Origin: Dokdonia sp. Hel_I_53
GTDB lineage: Bacteria > Bacteroidota > Bacteroidia > Flavobacteriales > Flavobacteriaceae
DNA length: 64,000 bases
Direction: 5' to 3'
Assembly: GCF_007827465.1 (NCBI RefSeq)
Contig: NZ_VISL01000001.1
Location: 1,378,501 to 1,442,500, forward strand
Positions 7,869 to 16,086 of the stretch are shown here, piece by piece. Position numbers and translations under genes: made by a program. A model generated the notes under the pieces. The model did not search any database. It was not told the origin of the DNA and saw only the letters and a list, made by a program, of their open reading frames with translations. Position 1 is the stretch's first letter, and each line of letters starts with the position of its first letter.

Positions 7869-8274
7869 AGATTATTGCCGTATTAGACTTTTTCCTACAG
7901 TCACAAATCATTTAGAGATGAAGGCAAAAATAAATGGTGTTGAAGGTTCCTTTATTTTAGATACTGGTGCTTCTAGTTCTTGTATTGATTTTAGTTATGC
8001 AGAGAAATTTAATCTGCGTTCTGAAGATAGTGAAGTCCTTGCTGCTGGAGCTGGAGCTACAGATATGATCACTAAGCTTTCGCGAAAAAATAGTATCCAA
8101 ATACAAAAATGGAAATATCATAGACTAGACATTGTCCTCTTTGATCTCACACATGTAAATACAGCCCTAGAAAATCATAATGTAGCACAGGTACATGGTA
8201 TCTTAGGAGCAGACTTACTTAATCAAGGTAAAGGTATTATTGATTATCAATACAACTGCTTGTATCTTAAATAA
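7837..8274 (+). CDS. Retropepsin-like aspartic protease
   Basis: 145 residues with one catalytic LDTGASSSCIDF motif (Asp42-Thr43-Gly44) and the later GILGADLL that matches the second conserved hydrophobic-Gly strand of retropepsins. One DTG per chain means it should act as a dimer. No signal peptide is visible. The start at 7837 lies inside the 3' end of the CHAT gene; an alternative start is Met28 (7918), which keeps the whole protease core. Pairing with the CHAT gene suggests co-translation. A near copy of the iterated palindrome lies inside (8076-8087), encoding LSRK. Confidence 0.8.
   Translation: MPSLREFLLSKDYCRIRLFPTVTNHLEMKAKINGVEGSFILDTGASSSCIDFSYAEKFNLRSEDSEVLAAGAGATDMITKLSRKNSIQIQKWKYHRLDIVLFDLTHVNTALENHNVAQVHGILGADLLNQGKGIIDYQYNCLYLK
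8076..8087. repeat. Partial copy of the iterated palindrome inside the retropepsin gene
   Basis: GCTTTCGCGAAA; the last two bases of the core are changed. Read in the frame giving Leu-Ser-Arg-Lys. Confidence 0.6.
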
Positions 8275-8522
8275 GTTTTATTTTAACTGGTGACGCTAAT
8301 CTCACAAGATTGTTATTTTTCATAAATACAGCTTAGACTACTGCAAAACAGCTATTTAAAAATTTAACACTTATAAAAAAGTCCAATATCAAGTTTCAAA
8401 CGTTTAATTAATTAAGAATACATTAGTCAGTAAAAACTGACTTCTTATATTTTTTCAAAACAACATTTGCGGCCGCATTGGTTTTGAATTAGCCTTAATT
8501 TAATAAAAAATTAAACTTGATT

Positions 8523-9683
8523 ATGAAATATTTTCAAATTCTAGCAACAACCCTACTCTCTACTGTCTTACTAACTTCTTGTTCTGACGATTTCACTGAA
8601 GTGACTACAGAACCTGTCGAAATCGAAGTATCAAATGATATAACAGGCGCCGAAGAAGCTTTCCCTGGACAAACCGGGCGTATAGAATCCATGTATGATG
8701 GACTTAACCAAATAAAACTAACAAGTATAAATGACACCTACGTTTTTGAAGGTGATATCTTATTTAAAAAAGACCAGCTTAAACACGATTTAGGTGACTC
8801 ACAACAACGTAGTACAGGGCGCACAAGTGGCCGATGGGCAAATAATACAGTGTATTATGCTATTGACCCTGCATTACCTAATCAAACAAGAGTGTATGAT
8901 GCTATAGCAAATTGGGAAGCAAATACGTCCGTACGATTTGTGCAACGTACATCAGAAAACGACTATGTATATTTTACTCCTGGAGGAGGTTGTTCCTCTT
9001 ACGTAGGCCGCATAGGCGGACGTCAAGAAATATCTCTTGCTAGTGGTTGTACAACAGGAAGCACTATCCATGAGATAGGACATGCTGTAGGTTTGTGGCA
9101 TGAGCAAAGTCGCGTTGATCGTGATGAGTATATCACAATAAATTTTGACAATATACAAGCTGGTGTTGAGTATAATTTCTTAACCTACGTAGCTCAAGGA
9201 CAAGATGGTACAGAGTTTACAGACGCATTAGACTTTAACTCTGTAATGCTATATAGCTCGTATGCTTTTAGTGGAAATGGTCAGCCTACGATTACAAAAC
9301 TTGACGGATCTACATATAGCACTAACCGTAGCGGACTTTCATCTGGAGATATTGCTGGTATTAATCAGATGTATCCTGGAGATGGAGGAAACGGTGGCGA
9401 TGGTGGCAGCTCAGATGTGTGTGATGGAATCGCAGCATACAACGGCAGCATAAGTTATAACATTGGAGATCGCGTTACTTATCAAGGCGGAGCTTACGAA
9501 AGAGTCTCTGGAGGATGGAATTATCTAGGAGAATGTACCGTCACAGAACCTGCAGATATTTGTGAGGGAGTTGCTCCATATCAAGGTGGTGTCTCTTACA
9601 GCGTAGGTGATCTTGTTACTTACCAAGGCTACCTGTATGAACGTAGAACTTATAACTGGTCGCGTATAGGTCAGTGCGGATAA
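8523..9683 (+). CDS. Astacin-family (M12A) zinc metalloprotease lipoprotein with two C-terminal carbohydrate-binding-like modules
   Basis: 386 residues from ATG 8523; the TTG at 8517 is not needed. Lipoprotein signal with lipobox LLTSC (Cys20), so it is likely surface anchored. The catalytic domain (about 100-290) has the astacin zinc motif HEIGHAVGLWHE (His183, Glu184, His187, His193) and a Met-turn SVMLYSS (Met242). A Gly-rich linker (GDGGNGGDGGSS) leads to two similar 40-residue repeats beginning VCDGIAAYNG and ICEGVAPYQG, with YxxGDxVTYQGxxYE and a closing Cys. These resemble CBM5/12 chitin-binding modules. A role in degrading extracellular protein, perhaps on chitinous particles, is inferred. 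Confidence 0.9.
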   Translation: MKYFQILATTLLSTVLLTSCSDDFTEVTTEPVEIEVSNDITGAEEAFPGQTGRIESMYDGLNQIKLTSINDTYVFEGDILFKKDQLKHDLGDSQQRSTGRTSGRWANNTVYYAIDPALPNQTRVYDAIANWEANTSVRFVQRTSENDYVYFTPGGGCSSYVGRIGGRQEISLASGCTTGSTIHEIGHAVGLWHEQSRVDRDEYITINFDNIQAGVEYNFLTYVAQGQDGTEFTDALDFNSVMLYSSYAFSGNGQPTITKLDGSTYSTNRSGLSSGDIAGINQMYPGDGGNGGDGGSSDVCDGIAAYNGSISYNIGDRVTYQGGAYERVSGGWNYLGECTVTEPADICEGVAPYQGGVSYSVGDLVTYQGYLYERRTYNWSRIGQCG

Positions 9684-9714
9684 ACTCAACCCCCTATACT
9701 TTTTAATTAGTAAG

Positions 9715-9746
9715 AAAGCCACTTTTCAAAAAAGTGGCTTTTTTTT
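9715..9746 (+). terminator. Rho-independent terminator after the astacin gene
   Basis: AAAGCCACTTTT (9715-9726) and AAAAGTGGCTTT form a long stem with a short loop, followed by a T run; 31 bases after the stop. Confidence 0.85.
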
Positions 9747-9862
9747 CATTTGAATATGTGCTCTCATAAATCTTCCTTAATACTGGGTTAATTTTGCTAT
9801 AAACCCACCGATTAATTAGAATGATTAGGACATATTTGTACATACCAATCTAAATAAATATT

Positions 9863-11386
9863 ATGGCCATTCTAGGTACCCTTATAAAAAGCGCAATTGA
9901 CTTAAAGGACTCACTCACAAGTGATGCAAATCCTATTGAAGAGCAACAAAATGTTCTAAAAAATCTTCTTGATACCGCAAAAGATACCGCATTCGGTAAG
10001 TATTACGGATTTACTCAACTACTAGAAGAAGAGGATTTGAATTCCGCTTTCGCGAAAGCGATTCCCTATCACGACTATACTCAAATGAATGAAAAATGGT
10101 GGGAACGTATTAAAGAGGGAGTAGAGGATATTACATGGCCAGGAAAACCAAATTACTTTGCGTTAAGCAGTGGTACAACTGGTAAGAAAAGTAAAAGAAT
10201 ACCAGTAACAGATGATATGGTTGCAGCTATTAGAAGTACGAGCCTTGCACAAGTATCTGCACTAGCTCATTATGACCTACCAGCAGACTTTTTTGACAAA
10301 GAGGTAATGGCGCTAGGAAGCTCTACAGATCTAAGTGAGCACGATGAGTTTCTAGAAGGTGAGATAAGTGGTATTACAGCAAGTAACATTCCCTTTTGGT
10401 TTAAGGGCTTTTACAAACCTGGAGAAGATATCGCAAAAATTGACAACTGGGATGAACGGGTAAAAACAATAGCAGAGCGTGCAAAAACTTGGGATATAGG
10501 AGCTTTAAGTGGCATTCCTTCATGGATGGAGCTTATGCTTAAGGAAGTAATAGCATACCACAAAGTTGATACTATACATGATATCTGGCCCAATCTTGAA
10601 GTATTTACAAGTGGAGGTGTAGCATTTCAACCTTATGAAAAGAGTTTTAGACAATTACTTAATCGTGACATCACGATTATAGATACTTACCTAGCTTCAG
10701 AAGGTTTCATGGCGTACCAAAGCAGACCAGAAACAACTGCAATGAAACTTTCTACAGATGCAGGTATTTATTTTGAGTTTGTACCTTTTAAGCCAGAATA
10801 CATTAACGATGATGGGTCATTATCTCAAGATGCTCCTGCATTATCACTTAAGGATGTAAAAAAAGACGTTGATTATGTACTTATTATAAGTACAGTCTCT
10901 GGAACCTGGAGATATCTCATAGGTGATACGATTGCTTTTACTGATGTAGACCGCGCTGAAATTAAAATAACTGGACGTACAAAATTCTTTTTAAATGTTG
11001 TTGGGTCACAACTCTCTGTAAATAAAATGGAGGATGCCTTGAGAGATTTAGAAAAATCATTTGATATTGAGATTCCTGAATTCACACTAAGTGCAAAAAA
11101 GATTGATGGAGAATTTTATCACTGCTGGTATCTAGGAACGACTACTTCTGTAAGTGAAAATGAACTTGCAGAGGCTTTAGACAAGTCTTTGAAAGAAGCA
11201 AATAAAAATTATGGCGTGGCTAGAGGGAAATCTTTAAAAGGTGTCAAAGTAACAGTTATCAATCCTGAGGTATTTCACGAATGGAGCGGGGCCAATAAGA
11301 AAAAAGGAGGGCAAGTTAAAATGGAGAAAGTCATGGGAGAAGAAAAATTTGCCGAATTCGAAGATTTTGTAAAAAAGCAATTATAA
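9863..11386 (+). CDS. GH3 auxin-responsive-promoter family protein (acyl-acid amido synthetase type)
   Basis: 507 residues. The adenylate-forming signature is present as FALSSGTTGKKSKRIPVT (about 98-115), followed by a large N-terminal domain and a C-terminal domain with YLIGDTIAFTDVDRAEIKITGRTKF, the typical GH3 hinge region. Plant GH3 enzymes activate a carboxylic acid with ATP and join it to an amino acid; bacterial members have mostly unknown substrates. A perfect palindrome copy in the gene encodes SAFAKAIPYH (61-70), which looks like an insertion-tolerant helix. Followed by an 18-bp hairpin terminator shared with the convergent gene. Confidence 0.88.
   Translation: MAILGTLIKSAIDLKDSLTSDANPIEEQQNVLKNLLDTAKDTAFGKYYGFTQLLEEEDLNSAFAKAIPYHDYTQMNEKWWERIKEGVEDITWPGKPNYFALSSGTTGKKSKRIPVTDDMVAAIRSTSLAQVSALAHYDLPADFFDKEVMALGSSTDLSEHDEFLEGEISGITASNIPFWFKGFYKPGEDIAKIDNWDERVKTIAERAKTWDIGALSGIPSWMELMLKEVIAYHKVDTIHDIWPNLEVFTSGGVAFQPYEKSFRQLLNRDITIIDTYLASEGFMAYQSRPETTAMKLSTDAGIYFEFVPFKPEYINDDGSLSQDAPALSLKDVKKDVDYVLIISTVSGTWRYLIGDTIAFTDVDRAEIKITGRTKFFLNVVGSQLSVNKMEDALRDLEKSFDIEIPEFTLSAKKIDGEFYHCWYLGTTTSVSENELAEALDKSLKEANKNYGVARGKSLKGVKVTVINPEVFHEWSGANKKKGGQVKMEKVMGEEKFAEFEDFVKKQL
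10045..10060. repeat. Highly iterated palindrome, copy 2 (inside GH3 gene)
   Basis: CGCTTTCGCGAAAGCG, 16-base perfect palindrome, read as Ala-Phe-Ala-Lys-Ala (residues 62-66). Confidence 0.95.
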
Positions 11387-11404
11387 TACCTAAAAGAGGT
11401 ACAT

Positions 11405-11444
11405 AAGAAAAGCGTTATAGATTAATATCTATAACGCTTTTCTT
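11405..11444. terminator. Bidirectional terminator between GH3 gene and metallopeptidase gene
   Basis: An 18-bp perfect stem (11405-11422 with 11427-11444) has a 4-base loop (TAAT) and A/T-rich ends in both directions. It lies between two convergent genes. Confidence 0.9.
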
Positions 11445-11463
11445 TTACAAATTAATTTGAATC

Positions 11464-12144
11464 TTAATTATGTTCGTGTTCTAACATATGCATCACTTCC
11501 TCTGGAGACATGTAAAGACTACGTAGACGTTCTTTATAAAGTTCTGATATGTTAGCATGTTCTAAAATAAAGTTCTTTGTTTTTAAAATATAAGTACCCA
11601 TACCGTGTGTGATAGCATAGACATCTGCCGTACGCTCTACTTCTCTTATATGAGCACCAGAATAAAGATATTTTATACCAAAGATTAACATCCCAAAACT
11701 AGAACGCTCTCTATAATCCATAACATGTCCTAGCTCGTGACCAAGCCACCCAGTCACAACATCATTAGGTACATCAGAAAATTTGAGCTCATCTTGATCA
11801 ATTAAAATATTTCTTGATATTAATATTATGTAACTGCGCTTTTTTCTAGATTTGAAAAAACTAGCCCAAGTGGGTTGGGCTTGCATAGTTGACTTTTTTA
11901 TATTTTCCTTAAATTGAAATGTAATTTCCGTGTCCCACAACTCAGGATAATGATTAAGCGCTAAGATGGCTTCATCATAAATTTCTTCTGGAATTGTTTT
12001 ATTTTCCAAGTTAAGTGTACTGTCTTCTATCTCCACGATTTCTTTTTCATCCATAGATTCAAAATAGGGTTTATCAACATCTTGCGCTGTTAATGCGATA
12101 CTAAAATTAGTTATTAAAATGAAAAATCTAGTGCGTATCTTCAT
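11464..12144 (-). CDS. Exported putative zinc metallopeptidase with HELGH motif
   Basis: 226 residues. N-terminal signal peptide (MKIRTRFFILITNFSIALTA, cleavage before QD). Zinc-binding HELGH at 136-140 (GWLGHELGHVMDY), and downstream REVERTADVYAITHGMG (167-183), which offers the EXXXD third-ligand pattern of gluzincins. No membrane helices, so it differs from classical M48 HtpX. Likely periplasmic; substrate unknown. Its ATG is only 15 bases from the divergent gene's ATG. Confidence 0.75.
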   Translation of the reverse strand: MKIRTRFFILITNFSIALTAQDVDKPYFESMDEKEIVEIEDSTLNLENKTIPEEIYDEAILALNHYPELWDTEITFQFKENIKKSTMQAQPTWASFFKSRKKRSYIILISRNILIDQDELKFSDVPNDVVTGWLGHELGHVMDYRERSSFGMLIFGIKYLYSGAHIREVERTADVYAITHGMGTYILKTKNFILEHANISELYKERLRSLYMSPEEVMHMLEHEHN

Positions 12145-12159
12145 AGTTAAAACATAGGT

Positions 12160-12882
12160 ATGAAAAAAATGTTGATTTTGGAACTGATATGCTGTTTAGC
12201 TTTCGCGAAAGCGGTTACCGCTCAACAACCAAACTCTGTTTCTCAAATAACAGGCCAAGAGTTACTAAACAAAGTTATTGCTTTTCATGACCCAGCAAAT
12301 AAATGGCCTTCCTTTAAAGGAACTTTTACAATTCTCTTAGAAAGCCCAAAGATGCAACCACGAAAAAGCACCGTAACTCTTAATTTACCAGAGGAGTATT
12401 TTAAGCTTGTTGAAAATAGAAATGGTAAGATTTCTACAAAAGAAGTTTCTGAAGAATGTTGTATTCTCTCTGATAAAGATATGCCTCCCACTAAAACAGC
12501 TCTAGATGATGATGTTTGTAAGCGAGCGCTTATGCTCAAAAATTATTATACTTACCTCTATGGACTTCCTATGAAACTAAGAGATCCAGGCACCATAATA
12601 AATCCTATAGTGTTGATTAAAAATTTTAAAGGAAAAGAATACCTTACTCTCCGTGTAACTTATAACGAGGAAGTAGGCAGTGATAACTGGGAGTTTTATT
12701 TTAATCCAAAAACTTACGCTATGGAGGCTTATCGTTTTTTTAAAGGGGATGATAGATCTACTGGAGAATACATACTTTTGACAGGATTAAAGGTTATTAA
12801 CGGAATTAAAATGCCAGAAAATCGAGCTTGGTATTACAATAAAGATAACGGCTACCTTGGAACAGATAAACTCATTCATTAA
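12160..12882 (+). CDS. DUF6503-like exported protein
   Basis: 240 residues. The signal peptide is MKKMLILELICCLAFAKAVT, ending AQ-Q, and its last part (Ala14-Ala18, AFAKA) is encoded by a perfect palindrome copy. The mature part resembles flavobacterial DUF6503 proteins, a LolA/outer-membrane-lipoprotein-sorting-like beta fold (WPSFKGTFTILLESP, YNEEVGSDNWEFYFNPKTYAMEAYRFF). Probably periplasmic; function unknown. A CC and a later Cys pair may be oxidised. The family name is from memory and not searched. Confidence 0.7.
   Translation: MKKMLILELICCLAFAKAVTAQQPNSVSQITGQELLNKVIAFHDPANKWPSFKGTFTILLESPKMQPRKSTVTLNLPEEYFKLVENRNGKISTKEVSEECCILSDKDMPPTKTALDDDVCKRALMLKNYYTYLYGLPMKLRDPGTIINPIVLIKNFKGKEYLTLRVTYNEEVGSDNWEFYFNPKTYAMEAYRFFKGDDRSTGEYILLTGLKVINGIKMPENRAWYYNKDNGYLGTDKLIH
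12199..12212. repeat. Highly iterated palindrome, copy 3 (in a signal-peptide coding region)
   Basis: GCTTTCGCGAAAGC, encoding Ala-Phe-Ala-Lys-Ala at residues 14-18 of the DUF6503-like protein. Confidence 0.95.
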
Positions 12883-12918
12883 AATTATAACCCCTAGAAC
12901 TAATAAACTTCTGTCAAC

Positions 12919-13467
12919 TTACTTATTGGAAGCTTGTAAGATAGTTTGATTATAGTTAGAAGTGCGGTAATATTCATCTTTTAGACTCTCTGCAAATTCT
13001 TTTACTTCTTTATAATGGCTATAGCTTGGATTAAGTCCATCTTGAAAGTTTTCTGCCGTTATTAGTAATATCACATACCACCTATTCCACTCACTACTAT
13101 AGATGTCTCTTAAAACAGCCTCATTCCCATTTGATTCTCGTTTTGCGTCAATAAGTATAGGGATAAGGTTAATGGTTTGTGTTTTTTTATCTGTCTCATA
13201 AAAAGATATATAAAACTGCTTTTCGTTAATAATTACAGGCACATTAGATTGCACATACTGATAATTTAGATTGTATTTTGTGTTGATATAGTGATAGAAT
13301 TCGTCTGCTTTTTTTGAGTCTGTAAAAATATAAGCATATCTGTTAGGTAGTTTACGCTTAAACTTTTTTGCTCTAATTATTTTACCATTCTCTAAATCTG
13401 GAGCTATAGCTGTGGGAATACAAGATGTTACTATTAAAAAAAGTACTAAAAGTAACGTTGCTTTCAT
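12919..13467 (-). CDS. Lipoprotein of unknown function
   Basis: 182 residues from ATG 13467. The longer frame from 13554 is rejected because the internal Met starts a standard lipoprotein signal (MKATLLLVLFLIVTSC, lipobox IVTSC). The mature part is mixed alpha/beta and basic, with a Trp-rich stretch SSEWNRWYVILLITAENFQDG. No family recognised. Convergent with the DUF6503-like gene; only 36 bases separate the stops. Confidence 0.7.
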   Translation of the reverse strand: MKATLLLVLFLIVTSCIPTAIAPDLENGKIIRAKKFKRKLPNRYAYIFTDSKKADEFYHYINTKYNLNYQYVQSNVPVIINEKQFYISFYETDKKTQTINLIPILIDAKRESNGNEAVLRDIYSSEWNRWYVILLITAENFQDGLNPSYSHYKEVKEFAESLKDEYYRTSNYNQTILQASNK

Positions 13468-13555
13468 ATGGTAAGTGATTTCTTTATGAGCAACAATAAC
13501 AATGCCTAAAATAAACAGCTTACTCTCAAAAAATGATGGTATATGTTTAAGCATA

Positions 13556-13587
13556 AAAAGTCCTTGCTATTTACAGCAAGGACTTTT
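13556..13587 (-). terminator. Terminator of the rplU-rpmA operon
   Basis: A 13-bp stem AAAAGTCCTTGCT (13556-13568) with AGCAAGGACTTTT (13575-13587) and a 6-base loop; on the minus strand it ends in a T run. It lies 26 bases past the rpmA stop. Confidence 0.85.
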
Positions 13588-13613
13588 AAATGAGTAAGAT
13601 ATCATCTTAACTA

Positions 13614-13874
13614 CTATGCCTCAAAAGGCACAATAGAAACATAAGATTTATTATCTTTTTTCTTCTGGAATTTTACCACACCATCCACTCTAGCGTGAAG
13701 TGTATGATCTTTTCCTCCGTACACATTTTCACCTGGGTGATGTGTATTACCTCTTTGACGTACGATGATGTTTCCTGCGATAGCAGCCTGTCCTCCAAAA
13801 ATCTTTACACCTAAGCGTTTTGATTCTGATTCACGACCGTTCTTAGAACTACCAACTCCTTTTTTGTGAGCCAT
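13614..13874 (-). CDS. rpmA: 50S ribosomal protein L27
   Basis: 86 residues, normal length. The N-terminus [20 protein letters not shown] and the [21 protein letters not shown] stretch (35-55) are diagnostic. L27 reaches into the peptidyl-transferase centre of the large subunit. It lies 57 bases downstream of rplU in the usual rplU-rpmA order. Confidence 0.98.
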   Translation of the reverse strand: MAHKKGVGSSKNGRESESKRLGVKIFGGQAAIAGNIIVRQRGNTHHPGENVYGGKDHTLHARVDGVVKFQKKKDNKSYVSIVPFEA

Positions 13875-13931
13875 CTTTTTTCGGTTTTAGGATCCTGAGT
13901 TACTCAGGATGTATTATACTTTGGGGAAAGA

Positions 13932-14591
13932 TTATTTTCTTCCTCCGTCTAAATTGTCTTGTAATTCTTTAAGCTCGTCCCACTTACCTTCTGCAGCTAA
14001 TGCAGCTTGCTCTGGCCAAGTGTTTGCTACTAAAGACGCAAGTCTTGAGCTTGCTTCTGCTAAAGCAGCCTCAATCTCCTCTGGTTTTGCTTTTGCTACT
14101 TTTGCAAAAGTATCCATCCCTGCATTTACCATAGCTTCAGCAGCCTTTGGCCCTACACCTTCAATTTTTTTCAAATCGTCAGCTTTGCTAGCTTTTTTAG
14201 AAGCAGCAGCCTTCTTAGGAGCGGCAGCTTTTTCGTCAGCTTTTTTAGTTTCTTTCTTAGGAGCAGCTTTTTTCTTTCCAGAAGTAGCAATACTCTCAAT
14301 TACGATTTCAGTAAGAGACTGACGGTGACCATTTTTAACACGGTATCCTTTACGTCTTTTCTTTTTGAAAACGATTACTTTGTCACCTTTAAGGTGTCTT
14401 AAGACTTTAGCTCCTACTAGAGCTCCGTCTATAGCTGGGGCGCCTAAAGTGATGCTATCTCCATCACCTACTAAAAGAACTTTGTCGAAATCGACTTTTT
14501 TTCCTTCTTCAGTTGATAGGCGATTAACAAAGACTTTTTGGTCTTTTGCAACTTTAAATTGCTGCCCTGCTATCTCTACAATTGCGTACAT
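13932..14591 (-). CDS. rplU: 50S ribosomal protein L21 with a C-terminal helix-hairpin-helix extension
   Basis: 219 residues, about twice the usual 103. Residues 1-102 are standard L21 (MYAIVEIAGQQFKVAKDQ, KKKRRKGYRVKNGHRQSLTE). A Lys/Ala-rich linker (105-137) leads to LKKIEGVGPKAAEAMVNAGM (140-159), a helix-hairpin-helix that normally binds DNA or RNA backbone, and then a helical tail. The extension occurs in other Bacteroidota as far as I recall; its role is unknown. First gene of the rplU-rpmA operon, with a full promoter upstream. Confidence 0.95.
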   Translation of the reverse strand: MYAIVEIAGQQFKVAKDQKVFVNRLSTEEGKKVDFDKVLLVGDGDSITLGAPAIDGALVGAKVLRHLKGDKVIVFKKKRRKGYRVKNGHRQSLTEIVIESIATSGKKKAAPKKETKKADEKAAAPKKAAASKKASKADDLKKIEGVGPKAAEAMVNAGMDTFAKVAKAKPEEIEAALAEASSRLASLVANTWPEQAALAAEGKWDELKELQDNLDGGRK

Positions 14592-14653
14592 AGCGATTAA
14601 TTAAATATGTTGTTACACTAATAATAACTCAAATCATATGATTTAAGCGGGTG

Positions 14654-14683
14654 CAAATATACTTCTAATCTTTTAATTTACAA
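14654..14683 (-). promoter_or_regulatory. Promoter of rplU-rpmA
   Basis: On the minus strand a TTG (14681-14683), 19 bases, then TATATTTG (14654-14661), a complete match to the flavobacterial housekeeping promoter. The leader would be about 55 bases. Confidence 0.7.
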
Positions 14684-14780
14684 TACTTGTATGGTAATTT
14701 TTAAAGACAATTATAATAAAACCATCATTTACATTAAAGCATAATTGATATTTAAATTTTGGTTTTTCTTAACAATTAGC

Positions 14781-14811
14781 TTGCGGTTTATCGTATTTAA
14801 CAATAGTTTTG
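14781..14811 (+). promoter_or_regulatory. Promoter of the lipocalin-like lipoprotein gene
   Basis: TTG (14781-14783), 20-base spacer, TAGTTTTG (14804-14811), a complete match to TTG-N19/20-TAnnTTTG; the ATG follows 24 bases later. Confidence 0.7.
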
Positions 14812-14835
14812 ACGAATAAACACAAAATTTAAATA

Positions 14836-15420
14836 ATGAAAACTATTAAATTGAGCATCTCTTTGTTTCTAGCGGCAATTACTTTTGCATCTTGTTCATC
14901 TGATGATGATAATTCTTTTAACATTGATGAGAGTCTTATTGTAGGAGAATGGACAATTACTGATTTTGATTATGATGTTGACACTACAACAAGCTTTGAA
15001 GGTCAATCTATAACTGCATCTGCAACTGCCGTAGGATCAAATTTTGATTATAATATAATTTTCAATAAAGACAATACATTGGTTGCAGATGGATCTTACG
15101 ATGTAACGCTTGAAACAACAGTCGCTGGACAATCAGTAGGTACAGAAACAACAACCGTAAGTAATATTGAAACTTCAGGTGAGTGGAGTATAGATGGAGA
15201 CCAATTAACTTTTTCTGGGTTTACAACAGGAGATATGAATAACAATGGTTTTGGAGATGATGTAAGTAAATCTACGTCCACTATTACTATCTTAAACGAA
15301 AACACGCTTCAAATTGTTAGTGACTTTGAAGATTTAGAGGGCTCAGGTTCAGATTTACCTGATGGAGCTGAACTTTCTGTTACAGGATCAGCTGTTATGA
15401 CTTTGAGTAGAGTTAATTAA
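14836..15420 (+). CDS. Lipocalin-like domain lipoprotein
   Basis: 194 residues. Lipoprotein signal ITFASC, then an acidic SSDDDNS spacer typical of surface or outer-membrane lipoproteins in this phylum. The mature part is Thr/Ser- and beta-rich and begins LIVGEWTITDFDYDVD, the GxW pattern of lipocalin-like domains, with GEWSIDGDQLTFSG as a second GEW repeat. Ligand unknown. It has its own promoter and terminator, so it is monocistronic. Confidence 0.75.
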   Translation: MKTIKLSISLFLAAITFASCSSDDDNSFNIDESLIVGEWTITDFDYDVDTTTSFEGQSITASATAVGSNFDYNIIFNKDNTLVADGSYDVTLETTVAGQSVGTETTTVSNIETSGEWSIDGDQLTFSGFTTGDMNNNGFGDDVSKSTSTITILNENTLQIVSDFEDLEGSGSDLPDGAELSVTGSAVMTLSRVN

Positions 15421-15457
15421 TCATAACAATTATTTAAAACAGTCTACTTTTTATCCT

Positions 15458-15492
15458 AAAAGCCACACATATATAATGAGTGGCTTTTTTTT
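15458..15492. terminator. Terminator after the lipocalin-like gene
   Basis: AAAAGCCAC (15458-15466) pairs with GTGGCTTTT (15480-15488) and is followed by T residues. The convergent DUF4199 gene ends 16 bases away, so it may serve both. Confidence 0.75.
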
Positions 15493-15507
15493 GATACACC
15501 GTAGTAA

Positions 15508-15996
15508 TTATCCGCGTATGGAATCACCCCTGTCCTTTAGTATTTTATTTGTCCCCTGTGTGTTCCAACTGGGTTTGAATAATTGCATAAAACATAGAGC
15601 TAAGCATATTGCAGATGCAAAACCACAAATGGCTACTGTAAAGATTACCGCACCTATGCTCGTGTTATAGGTTTTTTGCCAAGGACCTATCATTCCGTCT
15701 AAAAATTCTGGATTAATATTCCCTGCGTAAAGAGCAAAAAATCCTGTAAATAATAGTGTCGCTATAAACCCAGAGACAACCCCATTAACTAGCCCGTCTG
15801 AATATGAAAAAGACGCACCTTTACGGATCTTGGTGTATTTAATCACTTCAAAAATTCCAAAGCCTACAATAACCCCATTAAACAAGGAAAAGAGTACTTG
15901 GGTATGTAAGTCAAAAAGAGATAGTATTAAAAAGTATGCTATAAGTCCCGCAGCCATTGCTATGGCAAATCTAATAGGCATTGTAAATCTTGACAT
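15508..15996 (-). CDS. DUF4199 family membrane protein
   Basis: 162 residues with four hydrophobic segments (about 8-28, 33-50, 66-90 and 117-140). The middle YTKIRKGASFSYSDGLVNGVVSG with a conserved charged loop matches the DUF4199 pattern common in Bacteroidota. Function unknown; inner membrane. Convergent with the preceding lipoprotein gene. Confidence 0.75.
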   Translation of the reverse strand: MSRFTMPIRFAIAMAAGLIAYFLILSLFDLHTQVLFSLFNGVIVGFGIFEVIKYTKIRKGASFSYSDGLVNGVVSGFIATLLFTGFFALYAGNINPEFLDGMIGPWQKTYNTSIGAVIFTVAICGFASAICLALCFMQLFKPSWNTQGTNKILKDRGDSIRG

Positions 15997-16086
15997 AATG
16001 TTTATTTTTATTTACATAAAGATAAACAAAATCAAAATTCAATTATGCCAAGTAGCTGTTAAATAGTAGGGTATAAAAAATCAAAC

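Noticed and set aside
8460..8480. GCGGCCGC-containing stretch before the astacin gene
   Set aside because: Single occurrence, no symmetry or partner; treated as chance.
13909..14322. 137-codon plus-strand frame opposite rplU
   Set aside because: Antisense of the Lys/Ala-rich L21 extension, giving Phe/Ala/Ser low-complexity translation.
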